64,000 nucleotides of DNA from Thalassotalea eurytherma (GCF_030161415.1 NZ_BSSU01000006.1:62001-126000); one strand, 5' to 3'; positions 8,999-17,200 are shown, counted from the stretch's first letter. Program-made: numbers and translations. The notes: a model not told the origin generated them from the letters alone.

Positions 8999-9011
8999 GT
9001 TACACTGTAAC
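8999..9011. promoter_or_regulatory. Palindrome GTTAC-ACT-GTAAC, copy 3
   Basis: Third copy, 255 bases before the ParD-like gene, identical to copy 4 at 10282. It is a perfect 13-bp palindrome apart from its single central base. Confidence 0.5.
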
Positions 9012-9265
9012 TACCTATGCTGTCTCAGCGGTTATGATTCTTCAATCAAAACTTTGAATATTGATTTTATACAAGTGGCTTTTTTAGTCGATTCAAGTGA
9101 GTTCTTTAGTTTCTCAATCATGTCATGAGTTACTTCAAGATTTGATAGCTTGTTGTTTGTAATCGCTATTTGAAGTGATTTTTGATTAAGAGTATTGTCT
9201 TTTAGCATAATCGAATTGTATAAGTCATAATGAACTAATGTTAATTATGTATACAAGAGAGTGTT

Positions 9266-9487
9266 ATGACAACTTCAAGTATAAAGTTAGATCAAAGCTT
9301 GATTGATGATGCGAACATTATCGCTAAAGCTCTAAATAGAACAGCTTCTGAGCAAATAGAGCACTGGTGCAAAATAGGCAAGACAATGGAAGACAACTCA
9401 GATTTAACATATGATTTTGTTAAACAAGCGCTAATAGCTAAAGAAGAGAAAAATTCAGACTTATTAGAAACTTACACATTTGACTAA
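9266..9487 (+). CDS. ParD-like antitoxin-type protein
   Basis: 73 residues with a GAGAG ribosome site just before ATG. The start (SIKLDQSLIDDANIIAKALNRTASEQIEHWCKIGKTME) matches the ParD-like/TA_anti pattern: a ribbon-helix-helix strand followed by the QIEHW-x-KIG signature. Proteins of this family bind DNA as dimers and are named after antitoxins, but many are found without a toxin. No toxin-like gene of the ParE or HicA type is seen within 1 kb on either side. It may therefore be a solitary regulator of the island. The family call is good; the toxin-antitoxin role is unsupported here. Confidence 0.75.
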   Translation: MTTSSIKLDQSLIDDANIIAKALNRTASEQIEHWCKIGKTMEDNSDLTYDFVKQALIAKEEKNSDLLETYTFD

Positions 9488-9540
9488 AAATCCCTCCCAG
9501 CGAATTGTTTCTTTTCTTTTACTGACGACTTAGAAATGAA

Positions 9541-9572
9541 TTTGTAGCGTAACAAAATAGAAAACATTGCTA
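9541..9572 (+). promoter_or_regulatory. 32-bp repeat, copy 1, carrying a probable promoter
   Basis: Matches 9802-9833 at 31 of 32 bases. Within and just past it are GTAACA (9549) and TAGAGT (9571) with a 16-base spacer, a plausible sigma-70 promoter for the gene at 9585. Confidence 0.5.
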
Positions 9573-9584
9573 GAGTAAGTTTTT

Positions 9585-9782
9585 ATGAAAGACGAAGATT
9601 TAAAGTTTGAAATTATCCCTTCCCGTCATGGTCCATCGCTTGGTGCGTCAGTTGGTGTGAGGGTCATCTATAGCTCAATGAATATAGCAGCAGAAAGCAC
9701 ATTAAAGAAAACTCAATACGCAAATAAAGTAGAAGCAATAAAGAAATTAAAAACGCTTATAGCGAAGCAAGAGTTAGAATAG
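9585..9782 (+). CDS. 65-residue orphan with a release-factor-like pattern
   Basis: 65 residues. No family is recognised with confidence. Residues 20-63 (VGVRVIYSSMNIAAEST ... QYANKVEAIKKLKTLI) follow the spacing of the RF-1 peptidyl-hydrolase domain, where VR-x-H-x-P-x-GI is followed by R-S-Q-x-x-N-K-x-x-A-x-x-x-L, but the catalytic GGQ is absent; the equivalent region reads GPSLGAS. It could be a decayed or repurposed copy of that fold or a chance match. The gene has its own promoter-like repeat upstream and lies between two other small island genes. The ribosome site is weak (TAAG, ten bases away). Confidence 0.45.
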   Translation: MKDEDLKFEIIPSRHGPSLGASVGVRVIYSSMNIAAESTLKKTQYANKVEAIKKLKTLIAKQELE

Positions 9783-9801
9783 CACGCTAAAGCATTATCA
9801 T

Positions 9802-9833
9802 TTTGTAGCGTGACAAAATAGAAAACATTGCTA
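9802..9833 (+). promoter_or_regulatory. 32-bp repeat, copy 2, carrying a probable promoter
   Basis: Second copy of the repeat. GTGACA (9810) and TAAAAT (9832), 16 bases apart, make a stronger sigma-70-like promoter than copy 1. It lies 40 bases before the gene at 9873, so both small genes were probably given the same promoter by duplication. Confidence 0.55.
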
Positions 9834-9872
9834 AAATACTGTTAATAAACACAGTGTTTCGGAGCAAAAAAA

Positions 9873-10268
9873 ATGGAAGTTTCAGGAATAATAAGAGAAG
9901 CAATAATTATATTTGTATGCGACTTATTTGATGAAGAGAATAACGGCGTTTCGTTCCTCTATGGCACAATACAATGCGACAATCTCCAACGTTTTGAGCA
10001 AGGTAACTGGTTCTTGAGTAGTCGAATAGTAGCGCAGTACGATGATAAAGTTCTGACTAAAGATAGATTATATAAGCTTGCTGATAAAGCGTCACACGTA
10101 ACATTGAAACTAGATGAATTCAGGTATGTACAAAACGGCCACTCGCCAGAAGTTGCTATCAAGTTAGCAGCAGATAAGTCGTTTAAGACGCCCGTTGAAG
10201 CTCGCAATTATATCACTAAACAAGACAAGCAAGAGTTAGATGAGTTCTTGTCTTTTTTGAAATCTTAG
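9873..10268 (+). CDS. Hypothetical 131-residue island protein
   Basis: 131 residues with a good GGAG ribosome site. No family is recognised. The N-terminal 45 residues are rich in hydrophobic beta-like stretches (AIIIFVCDLFD, GVSFLYGTI); the C-terminal part is charged and helical and ends in EARNYITKQDKQELDEFLSFL. It is cytosolic by appearance, with no signal peptide or clear membrane span. It follows the stronger copy of the duplicated promoter and is followed, 14 bases past its stop, by the fourth GTTAC palindrome. It is the last gene of the island before tRNA-Pro. Confidence 0.55.
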   Translation: MEVSGIIREAIIIFVCDLFDEENNGVSFLYGTIQCDNLQRFEQGNWFLSSRIVAQYDDKVLTKDRLYKLADKASHVTLKLDEFRYVQNGHSPEVAIKLAADKSFKTPVEARNYITKQDKQELDEFLSFLKS

Positions 10269-10281
10269 TAGTAGTGAAACA

Positions 10282-10294
10282 GTTACACTGTAAC
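10282..10294. promoter_or_regulatory. Palindrome GTTAC-ACT-GTAAC, copy 4
   Basis: Fourth copy, identical to copy 3 and extended to 15 bp by flanking A and T (10281-10295). It marks the end of the last island gene; no copy was seen in the rest of the window. Confidence 0.5.
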
Positions 10295-10427
10295 TACTAC
10301 TTATGGTTATGGTTGCATTCCTAGCACCTCTCTATATACGGCGTCATTTTTAGCAGTATAGTAAACACTCTATATTACATAACCTTCTGGTTTTGATTGT
10401 TTTTCAGTCAATTGACGATACAGTCTC

Positions 10428-10456
10428 TTGAAAGTAAAACTTTACTTGTTTAATAT
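10428..10456 (+). promoter_or_regulatory. tRNA-Pro promoter
   Basis: TTGAAA (10428-10433), a 17-base spacer and TAATAT (10451-10456), seven bases before the tRNA 5' end. Close to sigma-70 consensus and correctly placed. Confidence 0.65.
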
Positions 10457-10463
10457 AGTCTTA

Positions 10464-10542
10464 CGGGGTATAGCTCAGTCTGGTAGAGCGCACGTCTGGG
10501 GGACGTGAGGTCGCATAGGTTCAAGTCCTGCTATCCCGACCA
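10464..10542 (+). tRNA. tRNA-Pro(GGG) with a two-base insertion in the T arm
   Basis: The acceptor stem CGGGGTA/TATCCCG, D arm, anticodon stem-loop (CACGT-CTGGGGG-ACGTG, anticodon GGG) and encoded ACCA are normal. The 5' side of the T stem reads GCATAGG instead of the GCAGG needed to pair with CCTGC, so two extra bases (TA) are present and the gene is 79 bases instead of 77. The T stem can only form about four pairs, one a wobble. The gene keeps a good promoter. It may be impaired or a tolerated variant; Pro codons could be read by tRNA-Pro(TGG) elsewhere. Confidence 0.8.
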
Positions 10543-10806
10543 CTTCCATTTACTGCAATGCAAAACTTCTTATTCACACCTAAACAATAAGACATGATAT
10601 CGACCAATAATTAATGGTGGACTATGGTGGTCTTGTTATGAGGATTAGATGATAGACTAAGTCCACCTTAAATTATCGCCATGTATTTTTCAGATTTTTA
10701 TCTGATTTTACTTTAATTCCTTAATTACAAAGGAGCTTAAGTGCAATATACTTATATAAATCACTCACTCACTCAATAATAAAATAAATATTTAACCCTA
10801 TATAAA
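10543..10806. other. Non-coding insert between tRNA-Pro and a second tRNA 3' end
   Basis: No gene is seen in these 264 AT-rich bases. The segment is bounded on the left by the tRNA CCA end and on the right by a second, diverged tRNA 3' end, as expected for a deletion remnant of an element that once integrated at the tRNA. It contains ATGGTGGACTATGGTGG near 10614 and a run of short TCAC repeats near 10765. Confidence 0.35.
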
Positions 10807-10831
10807 GGTTCGAATCTTGTTATCCCGACCA
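10807..10831 (+). repeat. Detached tRNA 3' end (T loop to CCA)
   Basis: Twenty-five bases from GGTTCGAATC through TATCCCGACCA match the 3' end of the tRNA-Pro gene at 10518-10542 with four differences. No 5' tRNA half precedes it. It is followed directly by the terminator at 10842, suggesting that this was the original end of the tRNA gene and that the segment between is an insert, or that a tandem tRNA copy was mostly deleted. Confidence 0.6.
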
Positions 10832-10841
10832 AATAAAGAAT

Positions 10842-10868
10842 AAAGGGCTAATTAAGTGCCCTTTTTTT
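10842..10868 (+). terminator. Intrinsic terminator after tRNA remnant
   Basis: AAAGGGC (10842-10848), a nine-base loop, GCCCTTT (10858-10864) and a T run. It also faces the end of the minus-strand SRAP gene. Confidence 0.75.
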
Positions 10869-10872
10869 GTGC

Positions 10873-11553
10873 CTAAATATCGGCGGCGATTTTCTCTACG
10901 TCACCAATAGGTTGGTAGCTTGATGGTTTATCAATTTTTTGCGCAGATAAATCATGGGGTAAATTTGGCAACATAAGGTTTGAAAATTGGGTTACATCGG
11001 TATTTTCTGGATTCAACCAATCAACATAGCGATCTTTAGGAATGATCAATGGCGAAGCTTTACTATGGATATGCTTCAATTTTTGGTGAGGTGGTAAAGT
11101 GATCACAGAGCATGATGTAACAATACTGTCGCCAGTGCGCCATTGTCTATATAAGCCGCCTAAACACATGTATTCACCTTCATCAACCGTAAAGTCTACA
11201 TAATGAATTGGCTTCTTATTGACGAATTCGGTCTCTCCAAATCCTTTAACAGGAATTAAACACCTGTGATGTCTAAATGATTGATAACCAGCTGAATTAG
11301 GCACATTAAGTTTATCTGAGCGGGTATTAAACGATGTGAAGCGTGATGGTTTAAATTGATGATCTTCTTTTTCCAGCAATAACCACCAAGTAGCATTGTC
11401 TATGATGCGTGTGTTATTAGCCTCTACAATGATTGAAACGGGATCGGTAGCACGAATAAAACGTTTATAGATTTGCTCGTTAGGATTGATAACGTTAAGT
11501 TCTTGAGAGGCTTTTGCGACTGATCTCGCATAGGTATTTAAACGACCGCACAT
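10873..11553 (-). CDS. yedK: SOS response-associated peptidase (SRAP/YedK, HMCES-like)
   Basis: 226 residues starting MCGR, where Cys2 becomes the N-terminal nucleophile after methionine removal. The family forms a thiazolidine cross-link with abasic sites in single-stranded DNA and so shields them. Typical segments are visible: the asparagine/arginine region FNTRSD, the RCLIPVKGFGE stretch and HSKASPLIIP, which holds the active-site histidine region. Length is normal. It is followed by a terminator hairpin and preceded by a 109-base gap and an eda fragment. A role in tolerance of DNA damage is established for the family. Confidence 0.92.
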   Translation of the reverse strand: MCGRLNTYARSVAKASQELNVINPNEQIYKRFIRATDPVSIIVEANNTRIIDNATWWLLLEKEDHQFKPSRFTSFNTRSDKLNVPNSAGYQSFRHHRCLIPVKGFGETEFVNKKPIHYVDFTVDEGEYMCLGGLYRQWRTGDSIVTSCSVITLPPHQKLKHIHSKASPLIIPKDRYVDWLNPENTDVTQFSNLMLPNLPHDLSAQKIDKPSSYQPIGDVEKIAADI

Positions 11554-11662
11554 AGCATTGAATATTGTGATAGAAGATTGTCTACTATAGTTGATTTAAC
11601 AACAGAAAAGAAACACATACAAAAAACCAGCGAGAAGCTAGTATTTTCGGTTGGCAATTAGA

Positions 11663-11783
11663 TTAGCTTTTGGCTAACGCAACGGCTTCTCTAGCTAACT
11701 CAGTGATGTTATCCCAACCTTTGTTTTTAATGATGTCGTCAGACACTAAACAAGAACCACCGCAACAAGCAACATTCTTAAAG
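11663..11783 (-). pseudogene. Fragment of a duplicated eda gene (C-terminal 40 codons)
   Basis: On the minus strand this encodes KNVACCGGSCLVSDDIIKNKGW...AREAVALAKS, almost identical to the C-terminus of the intact KDPG aldolase at 18783-19433; about nine mismatches over 113 bases at DNA level. The homology stops abruptly near 11783. Upstream bases to about 11880 can be read in another frame as ...FDASGYANRAAAIFLLQEV...FALKL-stop, which looks like the C-terminus of a different, unrecognised protein. The 67-residue open frame through this stretch is therefore a chance join and not a real gene. Confidence 0.8.
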
Positions 11784-11869
11784 CTTAAGAGCAAATGTCG
11801 TATCAGCAGATACTTCTTGTAATAAAAATATAGCGGCAGCGCGATTAGCATAGCCTGATGCATCAAACC

Positions 11870-14005
11870 TTATTTTTGCGAAAGTTTTTTAATATCAGCT
11901 TGAGGGTATTGGCTAAGGGTCAAAATAACACTATTGTTAGCGGGCACAATAGATAAAACACCGCTACTACTATTGTTTTGTTTAGGAGATTCAAGCAAAG
12001 GTGTAGCCGTTTTCGTGGCGAAATTAAACTGAGTCAGTTGATAAGTGGTTTGATGCTTTTGATTAAAGAACACTGCATTGTTAAAATGATCCCAAGTATA
12101 TAAGGTATTAAATAGCGTACCAGGTATCACTTCGATAGCAGAATCGTCATCTTGTAATATATTCTTTTGCCACAAGCCTTTTTTAAGCTTGGTATAAAGC
12201 ATAATGTTGTCTGAAATCATCATACCGAATCGGCCGTTATCTGTTGTAAGTTGTTTATGTGACTCGTTGGCAAGATCAAACATATAAAGGTTTGTCGCAT
12301 TGTTATGAGTAGCGGCGGAAATAATTGAATTGTCGTCTAGTGTCCACGTTGGTCGATTAAATTTGGAAAAAGCCGATGATATTTTTTCTATACGCTTAGT
12401 AGCTAAGTCTAAAATAAAAAGCGTTTCACTTTGTTCATCTTTCGTTGGTGCTAAAAAGGCAATTTTATGCCCTTTATGAGACCATCGAGGATAACGAATT
12501 GTACGATTAAGCTGAGTTAACTTCTCTCTATGCTTACCATTAGTGTCGCTTAACCAAAGCTCATAAAAGCCACTCTCATTTGATACATAAACTAATTGAT
12601 CGTTTGCTTTAGAGTAATGAGCATAAAGGTGGCTAAATTCAGACTGAATAATAGGCGTTGGCATACGAGCAATTTTTTGGTCATATCGAAACTGAACAAT
12701 GCCATAGTTTTCTTTTCGTTGGTGAAAGAAAATATCACCTGCCGATCGAGCAATTGCAGGATAACTAAAGCCTTCAATAGCTAATGGCGTAGTTGTTAAA
12801 CGCTCAAGATTTAATTTATAACCTTGTCTTACATCGGCTCTTTGAGTTGCATAAATAAGTGTTTGGCCATCTGCCTGCCAACTTAAACCAACAATATCTT
12901 CTTCGCCATAAGTTAGTTGCTTAGCGATTTTTGATTCAATATCAATAAGAAAAATGTTTTCACTAAAACGATTGGTTCTGCGCGTAACTGCTATCGATTT
13001 TCCATCAGGAGAAAAAGCGAAATCACGTTCTTTATAATTACAATCACTATCACAAGAAAAACGGATGGGCTCAGCATTTTCCTTAGTTAAACTAATGAAA
13101 TATATACCGCTTTGAGTGGCATTACTGCTACGGCCATGAAATGCCAAAGTTTCTCCATCTGGCGAGATATCAATGTAGTAATAGCCACCACTTCGAGGAC
13201 AATCGGCTATTTTTCTTTCTCTGTTTTCAAAGATGGCAAGCTCAATAATATGGCAATACTGTTTAGATTTGCTTTTGCGTGCAAAAAACAATGACTGACC
13301 ATCATTACTCCATACGGAATACCCTTCAATATCATCATCAAAAGTCAGTTGTTTGGCGGTTAGCTCAGGTTGGCTGACATCTTTTAAAAATAAATTAATA
13401 TCACCAGTATTTGAAGACCATTGATAAGCTACAAAGCGCCCGTCTGGTGATGGCGATGGAAATAGTTCTGTACCTGGCTTTTTAGTGACCGTTGAAAGCT
13501 GTACGTGGTTATCTTTTGTATGTGAAACGTCATGGTGTTGCCATATATAACCAACAATGAACACCACTAAACACAAGGTTAGTGCTAATGAATATTTTTG
13601 TAAAAATGATCTACTAGGAGCGCTTGGCAAAGAAAAGTTAGGGTTTGATTCACTGTTATGACCTGTTTGATATTTGGGTTCAATCAGTAATCGATACCCT
13701 ACTTTGCGAATTGTTTCGATAACTTCGTCATCTTGATATTTTTTAAATAACTGACGTAAGTGCCAAACTGCATTGGTTAATGCTTTCTCACCGACGTAGT
13801 CGTTATTGTCCCAAATGTGTTCAATAAGCTCTTCTCTTGGCACGACGCGAGGATAGTTTTGCGCTAAGTAACATAAAACCTCAATAAATTTGGGTTGTGT
13901 AGTTTGTTTCTTTTGGTCGCCATCAATTATAGCCGACTCTAAAGGTAAAATTTCGAATTCACCAATGTAAAAACTTGGGCATTGGTTCATAGGGTTACTA
14001 CACAC
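11870..14005 (-). CDS. ToxR/CadC-like membrane transcription regulator with TolB-type beta-propeller
   Basis: 711 residues (GTG start; ATG five codons later, at 13990, is possible). Residues about 10-110 form an OmpR/PhoB-type winged helix (FIEVLCYLAQN ... ALTNAVWHLRQLF ... VIETIRKVGYRLL). One membrane span lies near 137-155 (YSLALTLCLVVFIVGYIW). The rest is periplasmic and contains repeated PD40/TolB-like blades (SPSPDGRFVAYQW, SPDGETLAF, SPDGKSIAVTR, SWQADGQTLIY). No phosphoacceptor domain is present, so the propeller probably senses a ligand or envelope state directly. It is divergent from the TonB receptor at 14290, its likeliest target. Confidence 0.85.
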   Translation of the reverse strand: MCSNPMNQCPSFYIGEFEILPLESAIIDGDQKKQTTQPKFIEVLCYLAQNYPRVVPREELIEHIWDNNDYVGEKALTNAVWHLRQLFKKYQDDEVIETIRKVGYRLLIEPKYQTGHNSESNPNFSLPSAPSRSFLQKYSLALTLCLVVFIVGYIWQHHDVSHTKDNHVQLSTVTKKPGTELFPSPSPDGRFVAYQWSSNTGDINLFLKDVSQPELTAKQLTFDDDIEGYSVWSNDGQSLFFARKSKSKQYCHIIELAIFENRERKIADCPRSGGYYYIDISPDGETLAFHGRSSNATQSGIYFISLTKENAEPIRFSCDSDCNYKERDFAFSPDGKSIAVTRRTNRFSENIFLIDIESKIAKQLTYGEEDIVGLSWQADGQTLIYATQRADVRQGYKLNLERLTTTPLAIEGFSYPAIARSAGDIFFHQRKENYGIVQFRYDQKIARMPTPIIQSEFSHLYAHYSKANDQLVYVSNESGFYELWLSDTNGKHREKLTQLNRTIRYPRWSHKGHKIAFLAPTKDEQSETLFILDLATKRIEKISSAFSKFNRPTWTLDDNSIISAATHNNATNLYMFDLANESHKQLTTDNGRFGMMISDNIMLYTKLKKGLWQKNILQDDDSAIEVIPGTLFNTLYTWDHFNNAVFFNQKHQTTYQLTQFNFATKTATPLLESPKQNNSSSGVLSIVPANNSVILTLSQYPQADIKKLSQK

Positions 14006-14289
14006 TCTTTTTAGATTTATAGGGTGTTACATGGTAGCGACATTCTATTAAATTGTTAATAACTAATCTAAGTATATTCACTATAAACGACATTATTTTT
14101 AAAAGTACAAATAATGCACAGCGAACTTAACCGCCTGAAATATAACGAATAGATGTTAAATAGATATATAAACGAGCCTCTACAGATTGTATCTACCCAC
14201 TGACAGTATTTAAAACAATAACTGAGATATAAAAAAACCAAAACATCTCAATTGTTTGAATAAAACATGTCACTCACAAGGGAGAACTC
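14006..14289. promoter_or_regulatory. Divergent promoter region, regulator and TonB receptor
   Basis: 284 AT-rich bases between the propeller regulator and the TonB receptor. It must contain both promoters; no clear operator repeat could be singled out by eye. GGGAG precedes the receptor ATG. Confidence 0.4.
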
Positions 14290-17200
14290 ATGAAAAAGAA
14301 TTTAATAACATTAGCCATTTTAGGAAGCTCAACACTATTTGCTGGTAATGCTTTGGCTCAAGAAAATGAACAAAAAGTAGCTAAACCAGTTATTCAAACT
14401 GAAAATAAAAAAGAAAATGCAAAAAAAACAGAAGAAAAAATCACCGTAACAGGTTCTCGCCTTAGACGTGACAGCTTTAGTGTAGCAACACCATTAGTGA
14501 CAATGGATAAAGATGCTATTGAAGATACAGGTTTAGGCTCTTTATCAGAAATCCTTATTAATGAATTACCACAAGTATCAATGGGTAGCAGTAATACCAA
14601 CTCTCAGTCGAGTGTTTCTACCACCGGTTTATCAACAATTGATTTAAGAAGTCTTGGTACCAATCGAACATTAACCTTAATTGATGGCCGACGTGTTGTT
14701 TCAAACAGTTACTCAGGTAATTACGTAAGTTTATCGACCATTCCAGCAGGTATGGTTGATAAAGTAGAAATAATTACGGGTGGTGCATCAGCTGCCTATG
14801 GCTCTGACGCGATAGCTGGTGTAGTTAATATTATTACACAACATGATAAAGAAGGATTTTCCTTTAAAGCAAAAGTGGGTGAAAGCCAAGAAGGCGGTGC
14901 TGAAGAGTACACGTTAGATATAGATTACGGTACAGAGTTTTCTGATGGTCGTGGTTATTTATTTATGGCTGGTACCTATAATGAAGAAAAAGGTTTAAGT
15001 TTTTATGATCGTAAACGCGCACAGCAACAAGATGCATGGCGCTACAACGATGATGACATGTGTAATCAAATGCTTACTGAAGATAGCTATCAGTGTATGC
15101 GTGATATTACACAAGCTGATTGGCGTAGTTTAAGTGATTCAATACCCGGTGGTGTTTTTGACGAACAAAGTAGTACGCGTGCCGATGCAGGTTTTTGGTA
15201 CGACGAAAATGGTTTACGTAATGACTGGCACGAAGAACGTTATGGAATAAACACCAATCAATTTGTCATGCTTAAAATACCAGATGAAGCATACACAGGT
15301 GCTATTAAGGTAGATTATGAACTAACTGATGAAATCGATAGCTACTTTCAAGTGCAGTACAGTATTAACAAATCGATTAACCATAAAGCGCCAGAAAGTG
15401 AAGATGAATGTGACTCTGTTTTAACCTATGAGCCTTCAGACGGCACTTTTGGAACAGCATGTATTGGCAGAATACCCATTGATAACCCATATATGCCAGC
15501 AGAAATTAGAGATGATGCAAGCAGTAAAGGCGTAAAGTGGGATCGTAACTTTGCTGAAGTTGGCAATATTGTAACCGATAATGAAAGAACAACTTTGCGC
15601 AGTTGGGCAGGACTACAAGGCACTTTGTTTAACGACGAATGGGATTGGGATTTATCCGTTGGTTACGGTAAGTTTAAACAAGAGCAACAACGTTTAAATG
15701 AGATCAACGTCTTTCGTGCACAGCATGCGTTAAATGCAGAATATGCGGCAGACGGCGTTACAGTTCAATGTGCTGATGAATTAGCAAGAGCTGATGGCTG
15801 TGTACCACTTAATTTATTCGGTGAAGGTTCAATAACGCCAGAAGCAGCAGACTATATTCGTGCAAACCCAACAATAACTACTGACATTGAACAAATTAAC
15901 GTACTTGGTTATATCGCTGGTGATTTGTTTCAAATGCCAGCCGGCTCGGTTGCGTCAGCATTCGGTTTTGAATACCGCCGTGATGAGCAAAAGGTAAAAA
16001 CGGGTGGTGGCGCGGAAATTGGTGGCGTTAGCTTTAACTATGTACCTACATTTACCGGTGACGTTGATGTCTATGAAGTTTTCGGAGAAGCAGCGTTCCC
16101 ACTATTAGCCGATCAAACATTTGCTAAAAGTTTAACGGCAGAAATTTCAGCACGATTAGCGAGTTATTCTTGGTCTAATATCGATCTTGTTGGTAGTTAT
16201 AAAGTCGGATTAATTTGGGAACCTATCGAAGGTTACGCATTAAGAGCTAATTGGGCTCGTGCGCAACGAGCACCTACGATTACAGAAGCACTCTCTCCGC
16301 CGCGTGGTGATTACGACAGCTTTGATGATATTTGTGACGGCGTTACAGCAACATCAACTGAGCCAGGTCATAGCAATTGTCGTCTAGAGCCAAGCATTGC
16401 TGCTGTCATTGCCGCTGACGGTGAATTTGTTGATGAAAACTCAGGTTATTCACCAAATGTTGGTAATACAGAGTTAAAAGAAGAAACAGCTGATACATAT
16501 ACTGTAGGCTTAACAATGGCGCCTGATTTCTTAGAAGGTTTGCGTGTTGCCGTCGATTTCTATGATATTCAAATAACAGATGCAATCTCATATTTTGATA
16601 ATGAAGATATCATTGAATATTGTTACGACTCGCCACTAGAGTACGGTGACAGCAATACATTCTGTAATGATATTACCCGTAATACTGAAGGTAGTATTGA
16701 AGAAATTATGCAGCGTAACTATAACGTTGATGAAATTCGTACTAAGGGTTACGACATCGCCGCAGAATATGTTTATGATCTTGAAGTATATGGATCGTTA
16801 AAATTCAAAACAGATTGGATGCATGTCATTGAATATTCTCAAACCGTTCAGTCCCCTTCTGGCCCTGAAACAACAAATTATGAAGGCTACTTGTCATCTG
16901 ATATTTTTGAAGACAAGGCATCTGCTTCTTTAACTTGGTACAAAGACGGCATGAGAGTTCGTTGGAGTACTGGTTATAAAAGTGCAGTTAAAGCGAGTAG
17001 AAGTCGTTATGAAAGTTGGCTTGATGATATGGCCGCAAATGATGAGCGCTGTTTACAAGGAGAAGATACCTGTATCGATGCTCCAGAAGCGCTTGAGTTT
17101 AACGATATTGGCTCTTATCTAAAACACAATTTATCTATTTCTTATACCACTGAACTTAACAAAGATGCTGAGTTACGTTTATTTGGTGGTGTAAATAATA

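Larger units (their letters stand above)
8674..9265. other. Palindrome-rich non-coding region of the island
   Basis: No convincing gene in 590 bp. It holds five inverted repeats: 8746-8760 (GGTTAC-GGT-GTAACC), 8787-8802 (GCTGCAT-GG-ATGCAGC), 8872-8891 (TGAGCTGTT-GG-AACAGCTCA), 8944-8960 (CGAAGC, 5-base loop, GCTTCG) and 8999-9011. Two of them share the same two-base GG centre. This density fits a control region such as an origin, transfer or attachment site, or several operators. An open frame at 8775-9128 is judged spurious because it runs through these repeats. Confidence 0.45.

Noticed and set aside
8775-9128. Open frame of 117 residues in the island gap
   Set aside because: It runs through several inverted repeats, has no ribosome site, and its composition (many S, C, K, Q) is unlike the neighbours. 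Treated as non-coding.
1-10300. Integrative element using the tRNA-Pro at 10464 as its attachment site
   Set aside because: Elements that integrate at tRNA 3' ends lie downstream of the tRNA, while this island lies upstream. The tRNA duplication better bounds a separate small insert at 10543-10806; a direct link is not shown.
11663-11866. 67-residue open frame taken as a gene
   Set aside because: Its second half is the eda C-terminus and its first half is another frame of unrelated sequence; the join is accidental.
12592-13294. Three 60-62 residue frames inside the ToxR-like gene
   Set aside because: Out-of-frame shadows of a well supported gene.
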